A stretch of DNA of 64,000 bases from JBDGRJ01 sp042218065 (lineage in GTDB: Bacteria > Patescibacteriota > Patescibacteriia > Magasanikbacterales > UBA922), in the NCBI GenBank assembly GCA_042218065.1, contig JBDGRL010000002.1:1-64000 (forward strand). Direction: 5' to 3'. Position numbers and translations under genes: made by a program. The notes under the pieces are model-generated. The model searched no databases, was not told where the DNA came from, and worked only from the letters and a program-made list of their open reading frames with translations. Positions 25,318-33,914 of the stretch are shown piece by piece (position 1 is the first letter of the stretch; every line of letters begins with the position of its first letter).

Positions 25318-25542
25318 TTATGTTTTAATAAGTACTGTTTTTCTTCTACTCGTTTTACCTCTTTTTATTTTAATACCTGAAGTATCAACACCGAACTTCT
25401 CTGCCAATATTTTTAATAACTGTTCATTGGCTTTACCGTCTTTAGGTTGAGCGGTTAAATTCACTTTTAAAGTGCCATCAGCCATATTATTGACGGCTAC
25501 CTGAGAAGAATTAGGGTTTACTTTTACTTTAAGTTTTTTCAT
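25318..25542 (-). CDS. DUF167 (YggU-type) protein
   Basis: 74 aa from the ATG at 25542; an in-frame TTG at 25569 would add nine residues but fits the family less well. The family pattern LKVKVNPNSSQVAV, then LTAQPKDGKANEQLLKILAEKFGV and IKRGKTSRRKTVLI, is clear. Function of the family is unknown. Last gene of the rnpA-yidD group. Confidence 0.85.
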   Translation of the reverse strand: MKKLKVKVNPNSSQVAVNNMADGTLKVNLTAQPKDGKANEQLLKILAEKFGVDTSGIKIKRGKTSRRKTVLIKT

Positions 25543-25571
25543 TTTAGAAACTGCATAACTATTAATCAAAT

Positions 25572-25841
25572 CTACGGTTTATCTACACCACCATCATTCC
25601 AGGGATTACACCGCAATACTCTCCAAAAACACTTTAAACTACCTTTTATAACCCCCTTCTTTTTAATACTTTGTTTGCAATACTCACTACATGTCGGATG
25701 AAATTTACAATACCCACAAGGATAAAACTTGCTAGACCAAAAGCTATGATCCGGAGAGAAAAACTTCTGATAAAGATTTAAAATTAACAAAATTATTTTT
25801 TTTCCTATTCTAGATAAAAAATTTACAATTCTTATTAACAC
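25572..25841 (-). CDS. yidD: Membrane protein insertion efficiency factor YidD
   Basis: 89 aa from a GTG start 2 bp after the rnpA stop. Contains the family core NLYQKFFSPDHSFW, CKFHPTCSEYCKQSIKKKG and FWRVLRCNPWNDGGVD with its conserved cysteines. The protein assists YidC-dependent insertion. yidC itself is not adjacent here, unlike the usual rnpA-yidD-yidC order. Confidence 0.93.
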   Translation of the reverse strand: MLIRIVNFLSRIGKKIILLILNLYQKFFSPDHSFWSSKFYPCGYCKFHPTCSEYCKQSIKKKGVIKGSLKCFWRVLRCNPWNDGGVDKP

Positions 25842-25843
25842 AA

Positions 25844-26218
25844 TTATTCAATTATCCCCACTTTTGTTAACAAATTTCTTATATCATCTTTAATATCTTC
25901 AAATCCATAATCTAGTATAGTCTCTTTTGCTAAAATAGCGGCTAAATAACCTTTATTTTTATTGTACTGATTCAATAATTCCTTTGTAGCTTCCCTAATT
26001 TGCCTTTTCTTTTTGTTTCTAACCGTAGCTTTATTTGAAATATTACTACTTACTATAAAACCTATCTTTAAATCATTTTCATTGAATCTACCAGAGTATT
26101 TATCTATATCTATTTTCCAGTATTTTAAATCAACAATATCCCCACCTTCAAAATCACCTTCAGAGAACAAAATTTCAAAATTTCGTTCTTTTTTTAACCT
26201 AAATTCAGAAGGAATCAC
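25844..26218 (-). CDS. rnpA: Ribonuclease P protein component
   Basis: 124 aa from a GTG start, 5 bp after the dnaN stop. The RNR signature is present as KATVRNKKKRQIREATKELL, and FRLKKERNFEILF is the usual start. Supports tRNA 5' maturation with the RNase P RNA, which I did not find in the window. rpmH, normally just upstream, is missing. Confidence 0.92.
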   Translation of the reverse strand: MIPSEFRLKKERNFEILFSEGDFEGGDIVDLKYWKIDIDKYSGRFNENDLKIGFIVSSNISNKATVRNKKKRQIREATKELLNQYNKNKGYLAAILAKETILDYGFEDIKDDIRNLLTKVGIIE

Positions 26219-26223
26219 AAAAT

Positions 26224-27345
26224 TTACTCACGTATAGGCATAACGATATACTTGTAATCACTCTTACCTTCCTCTTTAAAAAGACATGGTGATTCAGAGC
26301 TGTTCATCTTAAATTCTACTTCTTCGCTCATATTCTGTAACCCATCCAAGACGTATCTATGATTTAATAAGATAGAATTATCTTCGCCCGTTATATCAGC
26401 TTCTACTTGGTCTTCGTGCTCTCCTTTTTGAGTACTATCAGAAGATATCTCTATGTTATTATCACTAGAATTCAAAATAAACTCAACTGAGTTTACTCCA
26501 GCTGTAGTAAAAAGACTAGCGGCTCTAATCTTCTGAATCATTACATCCACCGGAAAGGAAGCTTCACTAGAAAATGAGTCAGGTATAATTTCTGCATAAT
26601 CTGGATAATCTCCTTCAACTAACCTGCTAGATAATTCAAAGTCACCATACCGCATAATCATCTGATTTTCATTAAAAGAAATCCTCACTTGAGACTCGTC
26701 AGTTAGACTTTGAGCATTTGATATCAGTCTAGCCATCTCACTAACAGTAGAACCTGGAACTATACACTCAAGCTCATCTTCCCCTTGTGCTACAGACATT
26801 TTCTTTTCTGCTAAACGATAAGAATCAGTAGCTGCAAGAACTAACCCATCATGACGGTCACCAAAAAAACCAAAAAACACACCGGAAAGTTCTGGTCTAA
26901 TCTCATTTTGAGCTACAGCTATTTCTGTATTTTTTAAAGATTGACGAAAAGGTTCTGCTAATAAAGAATAAGTAAACTTTTCTTCTACCTCAGGGATTAC
27001 AGGATACTCTTCAGGATCTTCACCTTTAATTTTAGTACTAGAAGTACCACAAGTTACTGATAATTCATTACCTTCTAATTCTATTTCAACTTTCTCATCA
27101 TTTAAAAGATGAATATAATCCTTCAACGTACTTGCAGGAACAGTAAACTCACCTTGTTCTTCTACTTTTGCTCTAAAGGTAGATTTTACTGTTAACTCCA
27201 AATTTGTTGCTGTCAGTTCAACTTTACTTTCTCCAACCTCGATCAATATGTTTTTTAATATTGGTAAGTTAGGATTCTTATCAACCACACCACTCACTTG
27301 ATCCAATGAGTTAGCTAAATTTTCTCTGGTACATGTGAGCTTCAT
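26224..27345 (-). CDS. dnaN: DNA polymerase III beta subunit (sliding clamp)
   Basis: 373 aa, normal length for the three-fold repeated clamp. Start MKLTCTRENLANSLDQVSGVV, then NLPILKNILIEV, EYPVIPE and DSYRLAEKK, and the C-terminal YKYIVMPIR, all typical. Ring-shaped processivity factor for replication. Lies downstream of dnaA on the same strand, with rnpA and yidD behind it. Confidence 0.95.
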   Translation of the reverse strand: MKLTCTRENLANSLDQVSGVVDKNPNLPILKNILIEVGESKVELTATNLELTVKSTFRAKVEEQGEFTVPASTLKDYIHLLNDEKVEIELEGNELSVTCGTSSTKIKGEDPEEYPVIPEVEEKFTYSLLAEPFRQSLKNTEIAVAQNEIRPELSGVFFGFFGDRHDGLVLAATDSYRLAEKKMSVAQGEDELECIVPGSTVSEMARLISNAQSLTDESQVRISFNENQMIMRYGDFELSSRLVEGDYPDYAEIIPDSFSSEASFPVDVMIQKIRAASLFTTAGVNSVEFILNSSDNNIEISSDSTQKGEHEDQVEADITGEDNSILLNHRYVLDGLQNMSEEVEFKMNSSESPCLFKEEGKSDYKYIVMPIRE

Positions 27346-27596
27346 GTGTTTATTTAATTAATATTTATAACTGATTATTTTTTAAAATTTTATGTATATT
27401 ATTAGTGTTGTGAATTGTGGGGATAACTTTTATTTTGCTTTAATCTTAGTCATACTTCTGGATTTATACCACTTAACAATAGATCTAACAACAAGTTAAT
27501 AATGTGTGTACGAGATCGAACCTTATTTTGTCAGCTGTGGATTGCTGTTTATGGGATGTTAATGGAAAGTACAGTTTTATTCAAGCTATTCACAGC
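27346..27596. promoter_or_regulatory. dnaA-dnaN spacer with a few DnaA-box-like sites
   Basis: AT-rich 251-bp spacer. CTGTGGATT (27535-27543) and, reaching into the dnaA 3' end, the facing pair TTATCCACT (27597-27605) and TTGTGGATT (27605-27613) resemble DnaA boxes. A part of oriC in many bacteria, but only three weak sites are seen here. Confidence 0.45.
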
Positions 27597-29006
27597 TTAT
27601 CCACTTGTGGATTTAATATTACTATACAGTCTTTGTTTGACTAAATCTATATCTTCTTTCAAATCTAAATCTTCTTCTATCTTTTTTTCTATTTTTTCAT
27701 AGCCGTGAATAGCAGTAGTATGATCCCTACCACCAAGTTCGTTTCCAATCTCTGGGTAAGACATATCCAGCTCTTCTCTTAGTAAAAACATTGCTATTTG
27801 TCTAGGTAAAGAGTATTTCTTTTTTCTGCTTTTACCTAGTATTTCTTCTAATTCTATATCAAAAAAATCAGCAACTGTATTTAATACTTCTCTGGATGTA
27901 AGTGTTTTCTTTTGGTTCTGAGATTTGAAGCTATCTAGTACAGATTTTATCGAGTCTTCTGTAGGTTTGAAGTTCTTTAATTGATGGTATGCAATAATTT
28001 TATTTAAAGCACCTTCAAGTTCTCTGATGTTACTTTGCACTAAAGTTGCTATCAATTCAAGTAACTCTCTATTAATTTCAAAATCCTTTTGTTGGCATTT
28101 TTTATCAAGTATAGCAACTCTTGTTTCTAAATCTGGTGAATCTACATCAGCTATCATACCCCATTCAAATCTACTTTGAAGCCTATCCTCTAAGGCTGGG
28201 ATAGCTTTTGGAGGTCGGTCTGAGGATATAACTATTTGTTTATCATTTTGATACAGTGAGTTGAATGTGTGGAAAAACTCTTCTTGTGTCTGTTCTTTTC
28301 CACTTATAAATTGGATATCATCTATAAGCAGTAGGTTTACATCTCTATATCGATCTTTAAACTCATCAGCCACGCCATCCTTAACTGATCCAACATATTC
28401 ACTAGTAAATTTCTCTGCACTTACGTATAGGATTTCTTTTTGTTTATTTTTCTTTATTATCTCATTAGCGATTGCTTGTAGTAGATGTGTTTTTCCTAAA
28501 CCTACATCACCGTAAATAAATAATGGGTTATATGCTTGTCCTGGTTCTTCTGCTACTGCTTTAGCGGCTGCGTGTGCTAGTTCATTACCTTTACCAACTA
28601 CAAAAGTTTCAAAGTTATATTTATGACTGATACCATATTCTTCCGCAACATCTTTAACTTCTTTTTCTTCTTTCTGTTTATATTGAGGGTTTTCAGGTGT
28701 TGACACTTCTTTTGTTTCTTTTGGTTGGCATTTCATATCTTGTATCTTGTTTTTCTTTTCTATTTCATACTCAACTTTTTTCACTTTGATACCACTTTTT
28801 TCTTCAAGTAAATTCTTTATCTCATTATGGTATTTCTTTTCAAGCCAGCTTTTTATAAAACTGTTTGGCACGCAAATACAAACTTTACCCTCATCTTCGT
28901 CTACTTCACCGATTCCAGTATTTTGGAACCAAGTAGAAAAACTAGCTTTAGAAACTTTAAGTTCAAATTCAGCTAAAACAGATTGCCAAACCTCTGTTTT
29001 TTCCAT
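27597..29006 (-). CDS. dnaA: Chromosomal replication initiator DnaA
   Basis: 469 aa. Domain I (WQSVLAEFELKVSKASFSTWF), domain III AAA+ with Walker A GDVGLGKTHLLQAIANE and Walker B LLIDDIQF, then domain IV with the DnaA signature MSYPEIGNELGGRDHTTAIHGYEKI that reads TTATCCACA-type boxes. Its own upstream region carries four such sites. First gene of the dnaA-dnaN-rnpA-yidD group. Confidence 0.96.
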   Translation of the reverse strand: MEKTEVWQSVLAEFELKVSKASFSTWFQNTGIGEVDEDEGKVCICVPNSFIKSWLEKKYHNEIKNLLEEKSGIKVKKVEYEIEKKNKIQDMKCQPKETKEVSTPENPQYKQKEEKEVKDVAEEYGISHKYNFETFVVGKGNELAHAAAKAVAEEPGQAYNPLFIYGDVGLGKTHLLQAIANEIIKKNKQKEILYVSAEKFTSEYVGSVKDGVADEFKDRYRDVNLLLIDDIQFISGKEQTQEEFFHTFNSLYQNDKQIVISSDRPPKAIPALEDRLQSRFEWGMIADVDSPDLETRVAILDKKCQQKDFEINRELLELIATLVQSNIRELEGALNKIIAYHQLKNFKPTEDSIKSVLDSFKSQNQKKTLTSREVLNTVADFFDIELEEILGKSRKKKYSLPRQIAMFLLREELDMSYPEIGNELGGRDHTTAIHGYEKIEKKIEEDLDLKEDIDLVKQRLYSNIKSTSG

Positions 29007-29082
29007 GTTTGATGTGGATAAATTAATTCTAGGTATATTTTAGCAAAAAAATGACGAAGGTAAAGTTTTGTCAAACTATAAG

Positions 29083-29124
29083 TTATGGATAAACCTGTGG
29101 AAAACTTGTGGAGGTTGTGGATAT
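29083..29124. promoter_or_regulatory. Four same-direction DnaA-box-like sites upstream of dnaA
   Basis: TTATGGATAA (29083), CTGTGGAAA (29095), TTGTGGAGG (29106) and TTGTGGATA (29115) within 42 bp in the 213-bp gap between dnaA and the PBP gene. Fits autoregulation of dnaA or part of oriC. Confidence 0.6.
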
Positions 29125-29219
29125 CTCCTTCTAAACCTATGTTGAAAACTTGATTTTATTGGTTAATTAATTGTGAATAATTAGTTTTTAAGATTATTTT
29201 AGATTACTGTTTTGAAAGA

Positions 29220-32213
29220 TTATTTAACTTTCATTTTCATACTTCCACCTATATACTCATTGTTATTGGATCTTATTTTTGCTTTTATAGTCCACTGTCC
29301 TTTATTTTCTTCTGGATAATTATTCCATATGACTTTGTTTCTTTCTTTTTTGAATCTTGTTTTGTCTTTAATTTTCTCTAGAGTTATAGATTTGTCATTT
29401 TTTGTGGCTTGTATAGTTATAGAGTCTATTTCTTTTTCTTTGTAAGTTCTGAAAAATATAGATAATGGATAGTCTCGTTTAGTTATAGTTTTATTAAACC
29501 TTATGAAAGATACAGAGGACTTAACTTTACCTGCTTTTAAGATAAAGTTAATCTTTTTGATTTTCCTGTTTCCAATATCATCTTGAGCAATAATTGTTAA
29601 TGTATGCTTGCCATCTTCTAAGGTTTTAGCTTTGTAATTTAAATTGAAGGGGTGTTTGTCTTCTACACCGACATACCTTCCATCAATTCTGTATATTACT
29701 TTATCAACTCCTCTTGGAGCTGAGAATCTAATATCAGTATTAATTTCTCTGGTCGTAATTGTTGAGCTTGGTTTTGGGTAGACGACATTAACAGTAGGAG
29801 CTAGCTCAGGTGAATATCCTTTATCTTTTTTGGTTGGAGGTTTTTTAAAGGTTAGATTCCAGTCAGGTTTTTTCTTTTTCATTCTTTTTTTCCAGTCTTT
29901 GATTGCTTTTTCCCATATTTCGTACTGTGGGTCTTTACTTGGATTTTCTGGTCTTGGTCCTCTGGGATTATCTTTATCTACGTAGTGGAGTATTGAGTGT
30001 GGTGGTACAAAGGTTTTTGTTTCTATAAGATGATCTGGAGTTGAGCTGGTGGCAATCAGGCCTGTTTCTTCATTTATTTTCATTTTAATTTTACCTTTTT
30101 CTCCTTTTAGTATTGGTTTATCTACGTCTAAGTTAGGGGGATCAGGGAATTTTTTTATTGGCTTGTCTTCAAGAGCTTTTTTCATAAACTCATTCCAGAT
30201 CGGTCCTGCTACTTTTGAGCCGCCAAAACCTCTTTTCATAGGTGAGTTATCTGTATTTCCGGCCCAAACACCTGCAACTAAGTTCGGTGTATATCCCATT
30301 GTCCAAGAGTCTACATAATCGTTTGTAGTACCTGTTTTTGCAGCTACTGGCCTTTCTTCTAGTTGAAGCACACTATCAGTACCAAATGCGAATGCTCTTG
30401 CTTCGTTGTCACTTAGTACGTCAGTTATTAATTTGGTGTACTTTGCATCTATGATTCTTTCCCCTTCTTTTTTCTTTTGTTCATAAAGTATTTCTCCATT
30501 TGGCCCCTCTACTTTTAGTATACTTGTAGGCTCCCTTTGTATGCCTCCATTGGCTAAAGTTGCATAAGCATTTGCGTGTTCAAGAGGTATTACTCCTCCC
30601 CCTCCTAATACGAGCGATAGTCCCAGGTTTCTTTTTGATAAAGTGGTATATCCTAAATCTTTCGAAAACTCTAATGCTTTATCAGTACCGGTAAGATAAA
30701 GTGTTTTTACCGCAGGGATATTTATAGACCCTTGTAGAGCTTTTCGCATTGTAACTGGCCCTCTTTCTTTAAGGTCATAGTTTTTTGGTATATATTCTTT
30801 TGATTCCGGAACTGCAAAATCGGTTTTTACGTCATAAAGTATAGTGGAAGGAGTATAACCCTTTTGAAATGCAGCTGTATATACTATCGGTTTGAAGGAT
30901 GAGCCGGGCTGTCTTTTAGCTTCAGTTATAATATTAAATTTACCGTCAATTTTTTCATTATAAAAATTTTTTGATCCAATCATAGATAAGATCTGGCTTG
31001 ATTTTGGGTCCATAGCGACAAGTCCTGTATTATCTGCTTCTGCTTTATTTAATACCTTGCTTCCGGTAGAGCTTACTACTTTCTTTGCTTTTTTTTGCAT
31101 ATCCCAGTCTAAAGAGGTGATCACTTTCAAACCACCGGTGTCTACTTTTCTTTCTCCAAATTTATCTATCAATTTCTCTCTTACATGGAGTACGAAGTGT
31201 GGAGCTTTTATATTTTGAAAATCTCTAGATAAGGATAGAGGTTTCTTTTGTGTATTCTCCATTTTTTCTTTTGAGATATAACCTTCTTTATACATTCTAT
31301 AAAGTACAAAGTTCCTTCTTTGCTTAAGTTCTTTTGGGTTGGCAAGAAATGAGCTCGGAGCCTTTGGTAAACCGGCCAATATGGCAGATTCATTTAAATT
31401 TAAATCTGAAACCTCTTTGTTAAAATAATCTTCAGCTGCAGATGCTACCCCGTAGTTTGTAGAGCCATATGGTATTTCATTGAAGTACATTTTGAGTATT
31501 TGTTTCTTGGAATATTGTTGCTCCAGCTTTAGTGATAATATCATCTCTTTAATTTTTCTAATGTAGCTTCTTTCTCTTGTTAAAACAGCATTTTTTACTA
31601 ATTGTTGAGTCAGTGTAGATGTGCCCTGTATTCGTTCGTTATAAACTATGGCGTTGAAGACAGCTCTAGCAATGCTCAAAGGTCTAACGCCGTAATGTTC
31701 ATAAAACCTATCATCCTCCGTTGCTATAACCCCTTGTTTTAGGTGTTTAGGAACTTTATTCAATTCAACTAGAGTTCTATTTTTATTGGCAAAAATTTCG
31801 TAAAGCAGGTGTTCTCCACTCCTGTCATAGATTTTGGTGGTTTGTGCTATATCTCTTTGTATTAGTTGATCCGGGCTGGGAAGGTTTTTACTAGCCCAAG
31901 CTGTAATTATTGTTATAGAAAGAAAACCAAACACAAATATAGTCAAAGCACCCCAACCTATAATCTTCTTAAATTTTGAACTTTTTATGAAATTTATCTT
32001 AAAAATGAAGGAGAAGATATAAAAAATACCACTGAATACAGCTTTAATAATGCTCCAAAGAAATTTAAAAATCCAAGCACCAATTTTATAAGATACTGTA
32101 AAAACTTTTCCTAAAACACTTGTATTTTTCTTCTTTTTGGTGTATTTCTTCTTGGTTTTTTTATTTTCTTTTTTATTGTCAAAGCCGTAGGATCTTCGGT
32201 CTTTTTTACTCAT
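29220..32213 (-). CDS. Class A penicillin-binding protein (PBP1A-like)
   Basis: 997 aa. Basic cytoplasmic N terminus, membrane helices (about 45-75 and 88-112), GT51 glycosyltransferase (ATEDDRFYEHYGV, GTSTLTQQLVKNA, LKMYFNEIPYGSTNYGVASA), then a transpeptidase with GSSFKP (SxxK), GSINIPA (SxN) and KTGTT. After residue about 815 there is an Ig-like extension (YPKPSSTITTREINTDIRF). It polymerises and cross-links peptidoglycan outside the membrane. Single-gene unit between dnaA and the divergent 3D-domain gene. Confidence 0.94.
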   Translation of the reverse strand: MSKKDRRSYGFDNKKENKKTKKKYTKKKKNTSVLGKVFTVSYKIGAWIFKFLWSIIKAVFSGIFYIFSFIFKINFIKSSKFKKIIGWGALTIFVFGFLSITIITAWASKNLPSPDQLIQRDIAQTTKIYDRSGEHLLYEIFANKNRTLVELNKVPKHLKQGVIATEDDRFYEHYGVRPLSIARAVFNAIVYNERIQGTSTLTQQLVKNAVLTRERSYIRKIKEMILSLKLEQQYSKKQILKMYFNEIPYGSTNYGVASAAEDYFNKEVSDLNLNESAILAGLPKAPSSFLANPKELKQRRNFVLYRMYKEGYISKEKMENTQKKPLSLSRDFQNIKAPHFVLHVREKLIDKFGERKVDTGGLKVITSLDWDMQKKAKKVVSSTGSKVLNKAEADNTGLVAMDPKSSQILSMIGSKNFYNEKIDGKFNIITEAKRQPGSSFKPIVYTAAFQKGYTPSTILYDVKTDFAVPESKEYIPKNYDLKERGPVTMRKALQGSINIPAVKTLYLTGTDKALEFSKDLGYTTLSKRNLGLSLVLGGGGVIPLEHANAYATLANGGIQREPTSILKVEGPNGEILYEQKKKEGERIIDAKYTKLITDVLSDNEARAFAFGTDSVLQLEERPVAAKTGTTNDYVDSWTMGYTPNLVAGVWAGNTDNSPMKRGFGGSKVAGPIWNEFMKKALEDKPIKKFPDPPNLDVDKPILKGEKGKIKMKINEETGLIATSSTPDHLIETKTFVPPHSILHYVDKDNPRGPRPENPSKDPQYEIWEKAIKDWKKRMKKKKPDWNLTFKKPPTKKDKGYSPELAPTVNVVYPKPSSTITTREINTDIRFSAPRGVDKVIYRIDGRYVGVEDKHPFNLNYKAKTLEDGKHTLTIIAQDDIGNRKIKKINFILKAGKVKSSVSFIRFNKTITKRDYPLSIFFRTYKEKEIDSITIQATKNDKSITLEKIKDKTRFKKERNKVIWNNYPEENKGQWTIKAKIRSNNNEYIGGSMKMKVK

Positions 32214-32247
32214 GTTTTCTATTTAATACATATAAATACTAACAGGG

Positions 32248-32276
32248 TTGACAAAAATTTTCTAGTATGCTATACT
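32248..32276 (+). promoter_or_regulatory. Sigma-70 promoter of the 3D-domain gene
   Basis: -35 TTGACA (32248-32253), 17-bp spacer, -10 TATACT (32271-32276); a short TTGTT/AACAA hairpin follows in the leader. Confidence 0.85.
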
Positions 32277-32323
32277 CTTGCGTTGTTCTAGTTGAGCAAC
32301 AAATTTAGTACTTAACTTATTTT

Positions 32324-32845
32324 ATGAATATACTGGATCAAATCAAGTTAGAAGATAATTTAATAAGACTTTTTAGTCTTTCAGTTATAGCAATTTTTGT
32401 CCTAACTGCAGCAAAACCAGCAACAATTACCACAAAAGCTAAAAATAAAACACCAAAAAAGAACGAAATACATAATTTTAATGGAAATAATCTACCTAAA
32501 TCTAAACAAAAAGATCCTATAAGGTCTTATTGGGTTGTAGCCACTGCTTATTCGTCTGAGGTAGGACAAACTGATGATTCACCATGTATACCATCTAAGG
32601 CTGATTTTAACCTCTGTGAGCATTACAAAAAGCACAAAATAGAGGATACGATAGCTGCCAACTTTCTACCTTTGGGAGCTAAAGTAAAATTCCCCGAGCT
32701 TTACGGTGATAAAGTATTTACTGTAAGAGATCGTATGAATGAAAGATATAACGGAACTGCTCGTATTGATTTTTGGAAATCTCACACCTCTGAAGCCGAA
32801 AACTTCGGTGTCAAAAGTGTAAAAATGGAGATTATAAAATACTAA
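32324..32845 (+). CDS. Secreted 3D-domain protein (MltA/YabE-like barrel)
   Basis: 173 aa. A hydrophobic segment (about 13-31) should anchor or export it, followed by a Lys-rich linker. The C-terminal half has the 3D pattern: VVATAYSS, then FLPLGAKVKFP, VFTVRDRMNERY and ARIDFW, a double-psi barrel with conserved Asp residues seen in MltA, YabE and resuscitation factors. Likely a peptidoglycan-active enzyme, in line with the divergent PBP1A gene. Confidence 0.8.
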   Translation: MNILDQIKLEDNLIRLFSLSVIAIFVLTAAKPATITTKAKNKTPKKNEIHNFNGNNLPKSKQKDPIRSYWVVATAYSSEVGQTDDSPCIPSKADFNLCEHYKKHKIEDTIAANFLPLGAKVKFPELYGDKVFTVRDRMNERYNGTARIDFWKSHTSEAENFGVKSVKMEIIKY

Positions 32846-32887
32846 GATTGCAACAAGCAGGTAAAAATGATAAAATTTACCTGCTAT

Positions 32888-32958
32888 GGCACGGTAGCCA
32901 AGTGGTAAGGCAGGGGACTGCAAATCCCCGATCCCGGGTTCGATTCCCGGTCGTGCCT
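32888..32958 (+). tRNA. tRNA-Cys(GCA)
   Basis: Cloverleaf with acceptor GGCACGG/TCGTGCC, anticodon stem GGGGA/TCCCC with loop CTGCAAA (anticodon GCA), T arm CCGGG-TTCGATT-CCCGG and U73, the expected discriminator for Cys. A degenerate copy lies at 35234-35294. Confidence 0.95.
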
Positions 32959-32959
32959 C

Positions 32960-33511
32960 AAGATTAAACCGCTTTCTGAAGACCTGGATTTTACCGGACT
33001 TACTTCTAGTTCTAATGTAGAATCACTTTTTCTTACAACTGTAGATAGGCTAAAGCAAAGGGGTATTACTGCTGAACTAGCAGAATCAAAACACACTTCC
33101 GGTGGTTTTTTAGGAGTCTTGTCGGTGAGTCTGTATGAGCTAAATATAGAGATAAAAGTAGAGGTCTCGCTGCGAGAAAAGAGTGCTAAAAGTGAGATTA
33201 TAACTATCGCGAATGATTTCATTCCCAGCTATACAATTACAGCACTAGCTCAAGAAAAAATTGTAGAAGAAAAGCTGCAGGCTGTGTTTAAAAGAACTAA
33301 ACCCAGAGATTGGTACGATCTTTATTTTTTACTTCGCTCTCGGCTGGTTCCTGTAGAACAAAGAGATGTTTTAAAAGATGCCCTAGTAAAACTTAATCAA
33401 ACAGATATTTCCTTTAGAAAATTGAAATTATTATTACCTCAAGACCATCATCAGATTTTACAGGATTTTGAGAAAAATTTGTCTCGTGAATTGAAAAGAT
33501 TTGCAGACTGA
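32960..33511 (+). pseudogene. AbiEii-type nucleotidyltransferase toxin, 5' end cut at tRNA-Cys
   Basis: An open frame runs without stop from the tRNA-Cys 3' end: KIKPLSEDLDF (the family R-x-S-x-D-x-D-F-type motif) at 32960-32992, then VESLFLTTVDRLKQRGI, and later ITALAQEKIVEEKLQAVFKR and KPRDWYDLYFLLRS, which are hallmarks of AbiEii/AbiGii toxins. About the first 45 residues of the domain are missing because the tRNA boundary replaces them. A TTG at 33119 gives only the C-terminal 130 aa. No antitoxin gene (AbiEi) is beside it. Confidence 0.75.
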
Positions 33512-33569
33512 CATTCTGCTTTGGGTCAAGTTGGCACATCCGCTCTGATTTTTCAAACCCCGATCTCTT

Positions 33570-33724
33570 AATGAATATATTTTTACTACGTATTTAGAGA
33601 AGCCTGACTTGGACTCTTTTGAGAAGATAATAGAAAAAAGCAGAAAGATTGTAGCAAAAAAGATATAGAGAAAGAGGATGTTAAGGAGATTATAAAAGAA
33701 GTTAGAGATGAAAATAATTCTTGA
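33570..33724 (+). pseudogene. Remnant of an antitoxin gene
   Basis: Two frames join across a 1-nt shift near 33655: YLEKPDLDSFEKIIEKSRKI, then KDIEKEDVKEIIKEVRDENN and stop. The C-terminal helix-rich, acidic pattern and the overlap of its stop with the start of a PIN gene suit a VapB/RelB-like antitoxin. No intact start. Confidence 0.45.
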
Positions 33725-33853
33725 TACAAATGTAGTTGTTTCCGGTATATTTTGGTCCAGTCCTCCATTTGAAATGCTTCAAGTTGGAAGAGAAATAGAT
33801 TTCAGGTTATAATTACAAAAGAAGTTTATAATGAATGCTTGACATTTTTTTGA
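33708..33853 (+). pseudogene. Remnant of a PIN-domain toxin
   Basis: MKIILDTNVVVSGIF (first catalytic Asp of PIN) leads to a stop after 34 codons. In the next frame VIITKEVYNECL carries on the PIN sequence before another stop at 33851-33853. So the gene is frameshifted and truncated. Confidence 0.65.
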
Positions 33854-33866
33854 TTTATTGTATAAT
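33839..33866 (+). promoter_or_regulatory. Sigma-70 promoter of the AAA/DUF4143 gene
   Basis: -35 TTGACA (33839-33844), 16-bp spacer, -10 TATAAT (33861-33866), 48 bp before the ATG at 33915. Confidence 0.82.
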
Positions 33867-33914
33867 TAAGTTGGTTATTTATGGAGTAAGATTATTAATT
33901 AGCCTGGTTATTTT

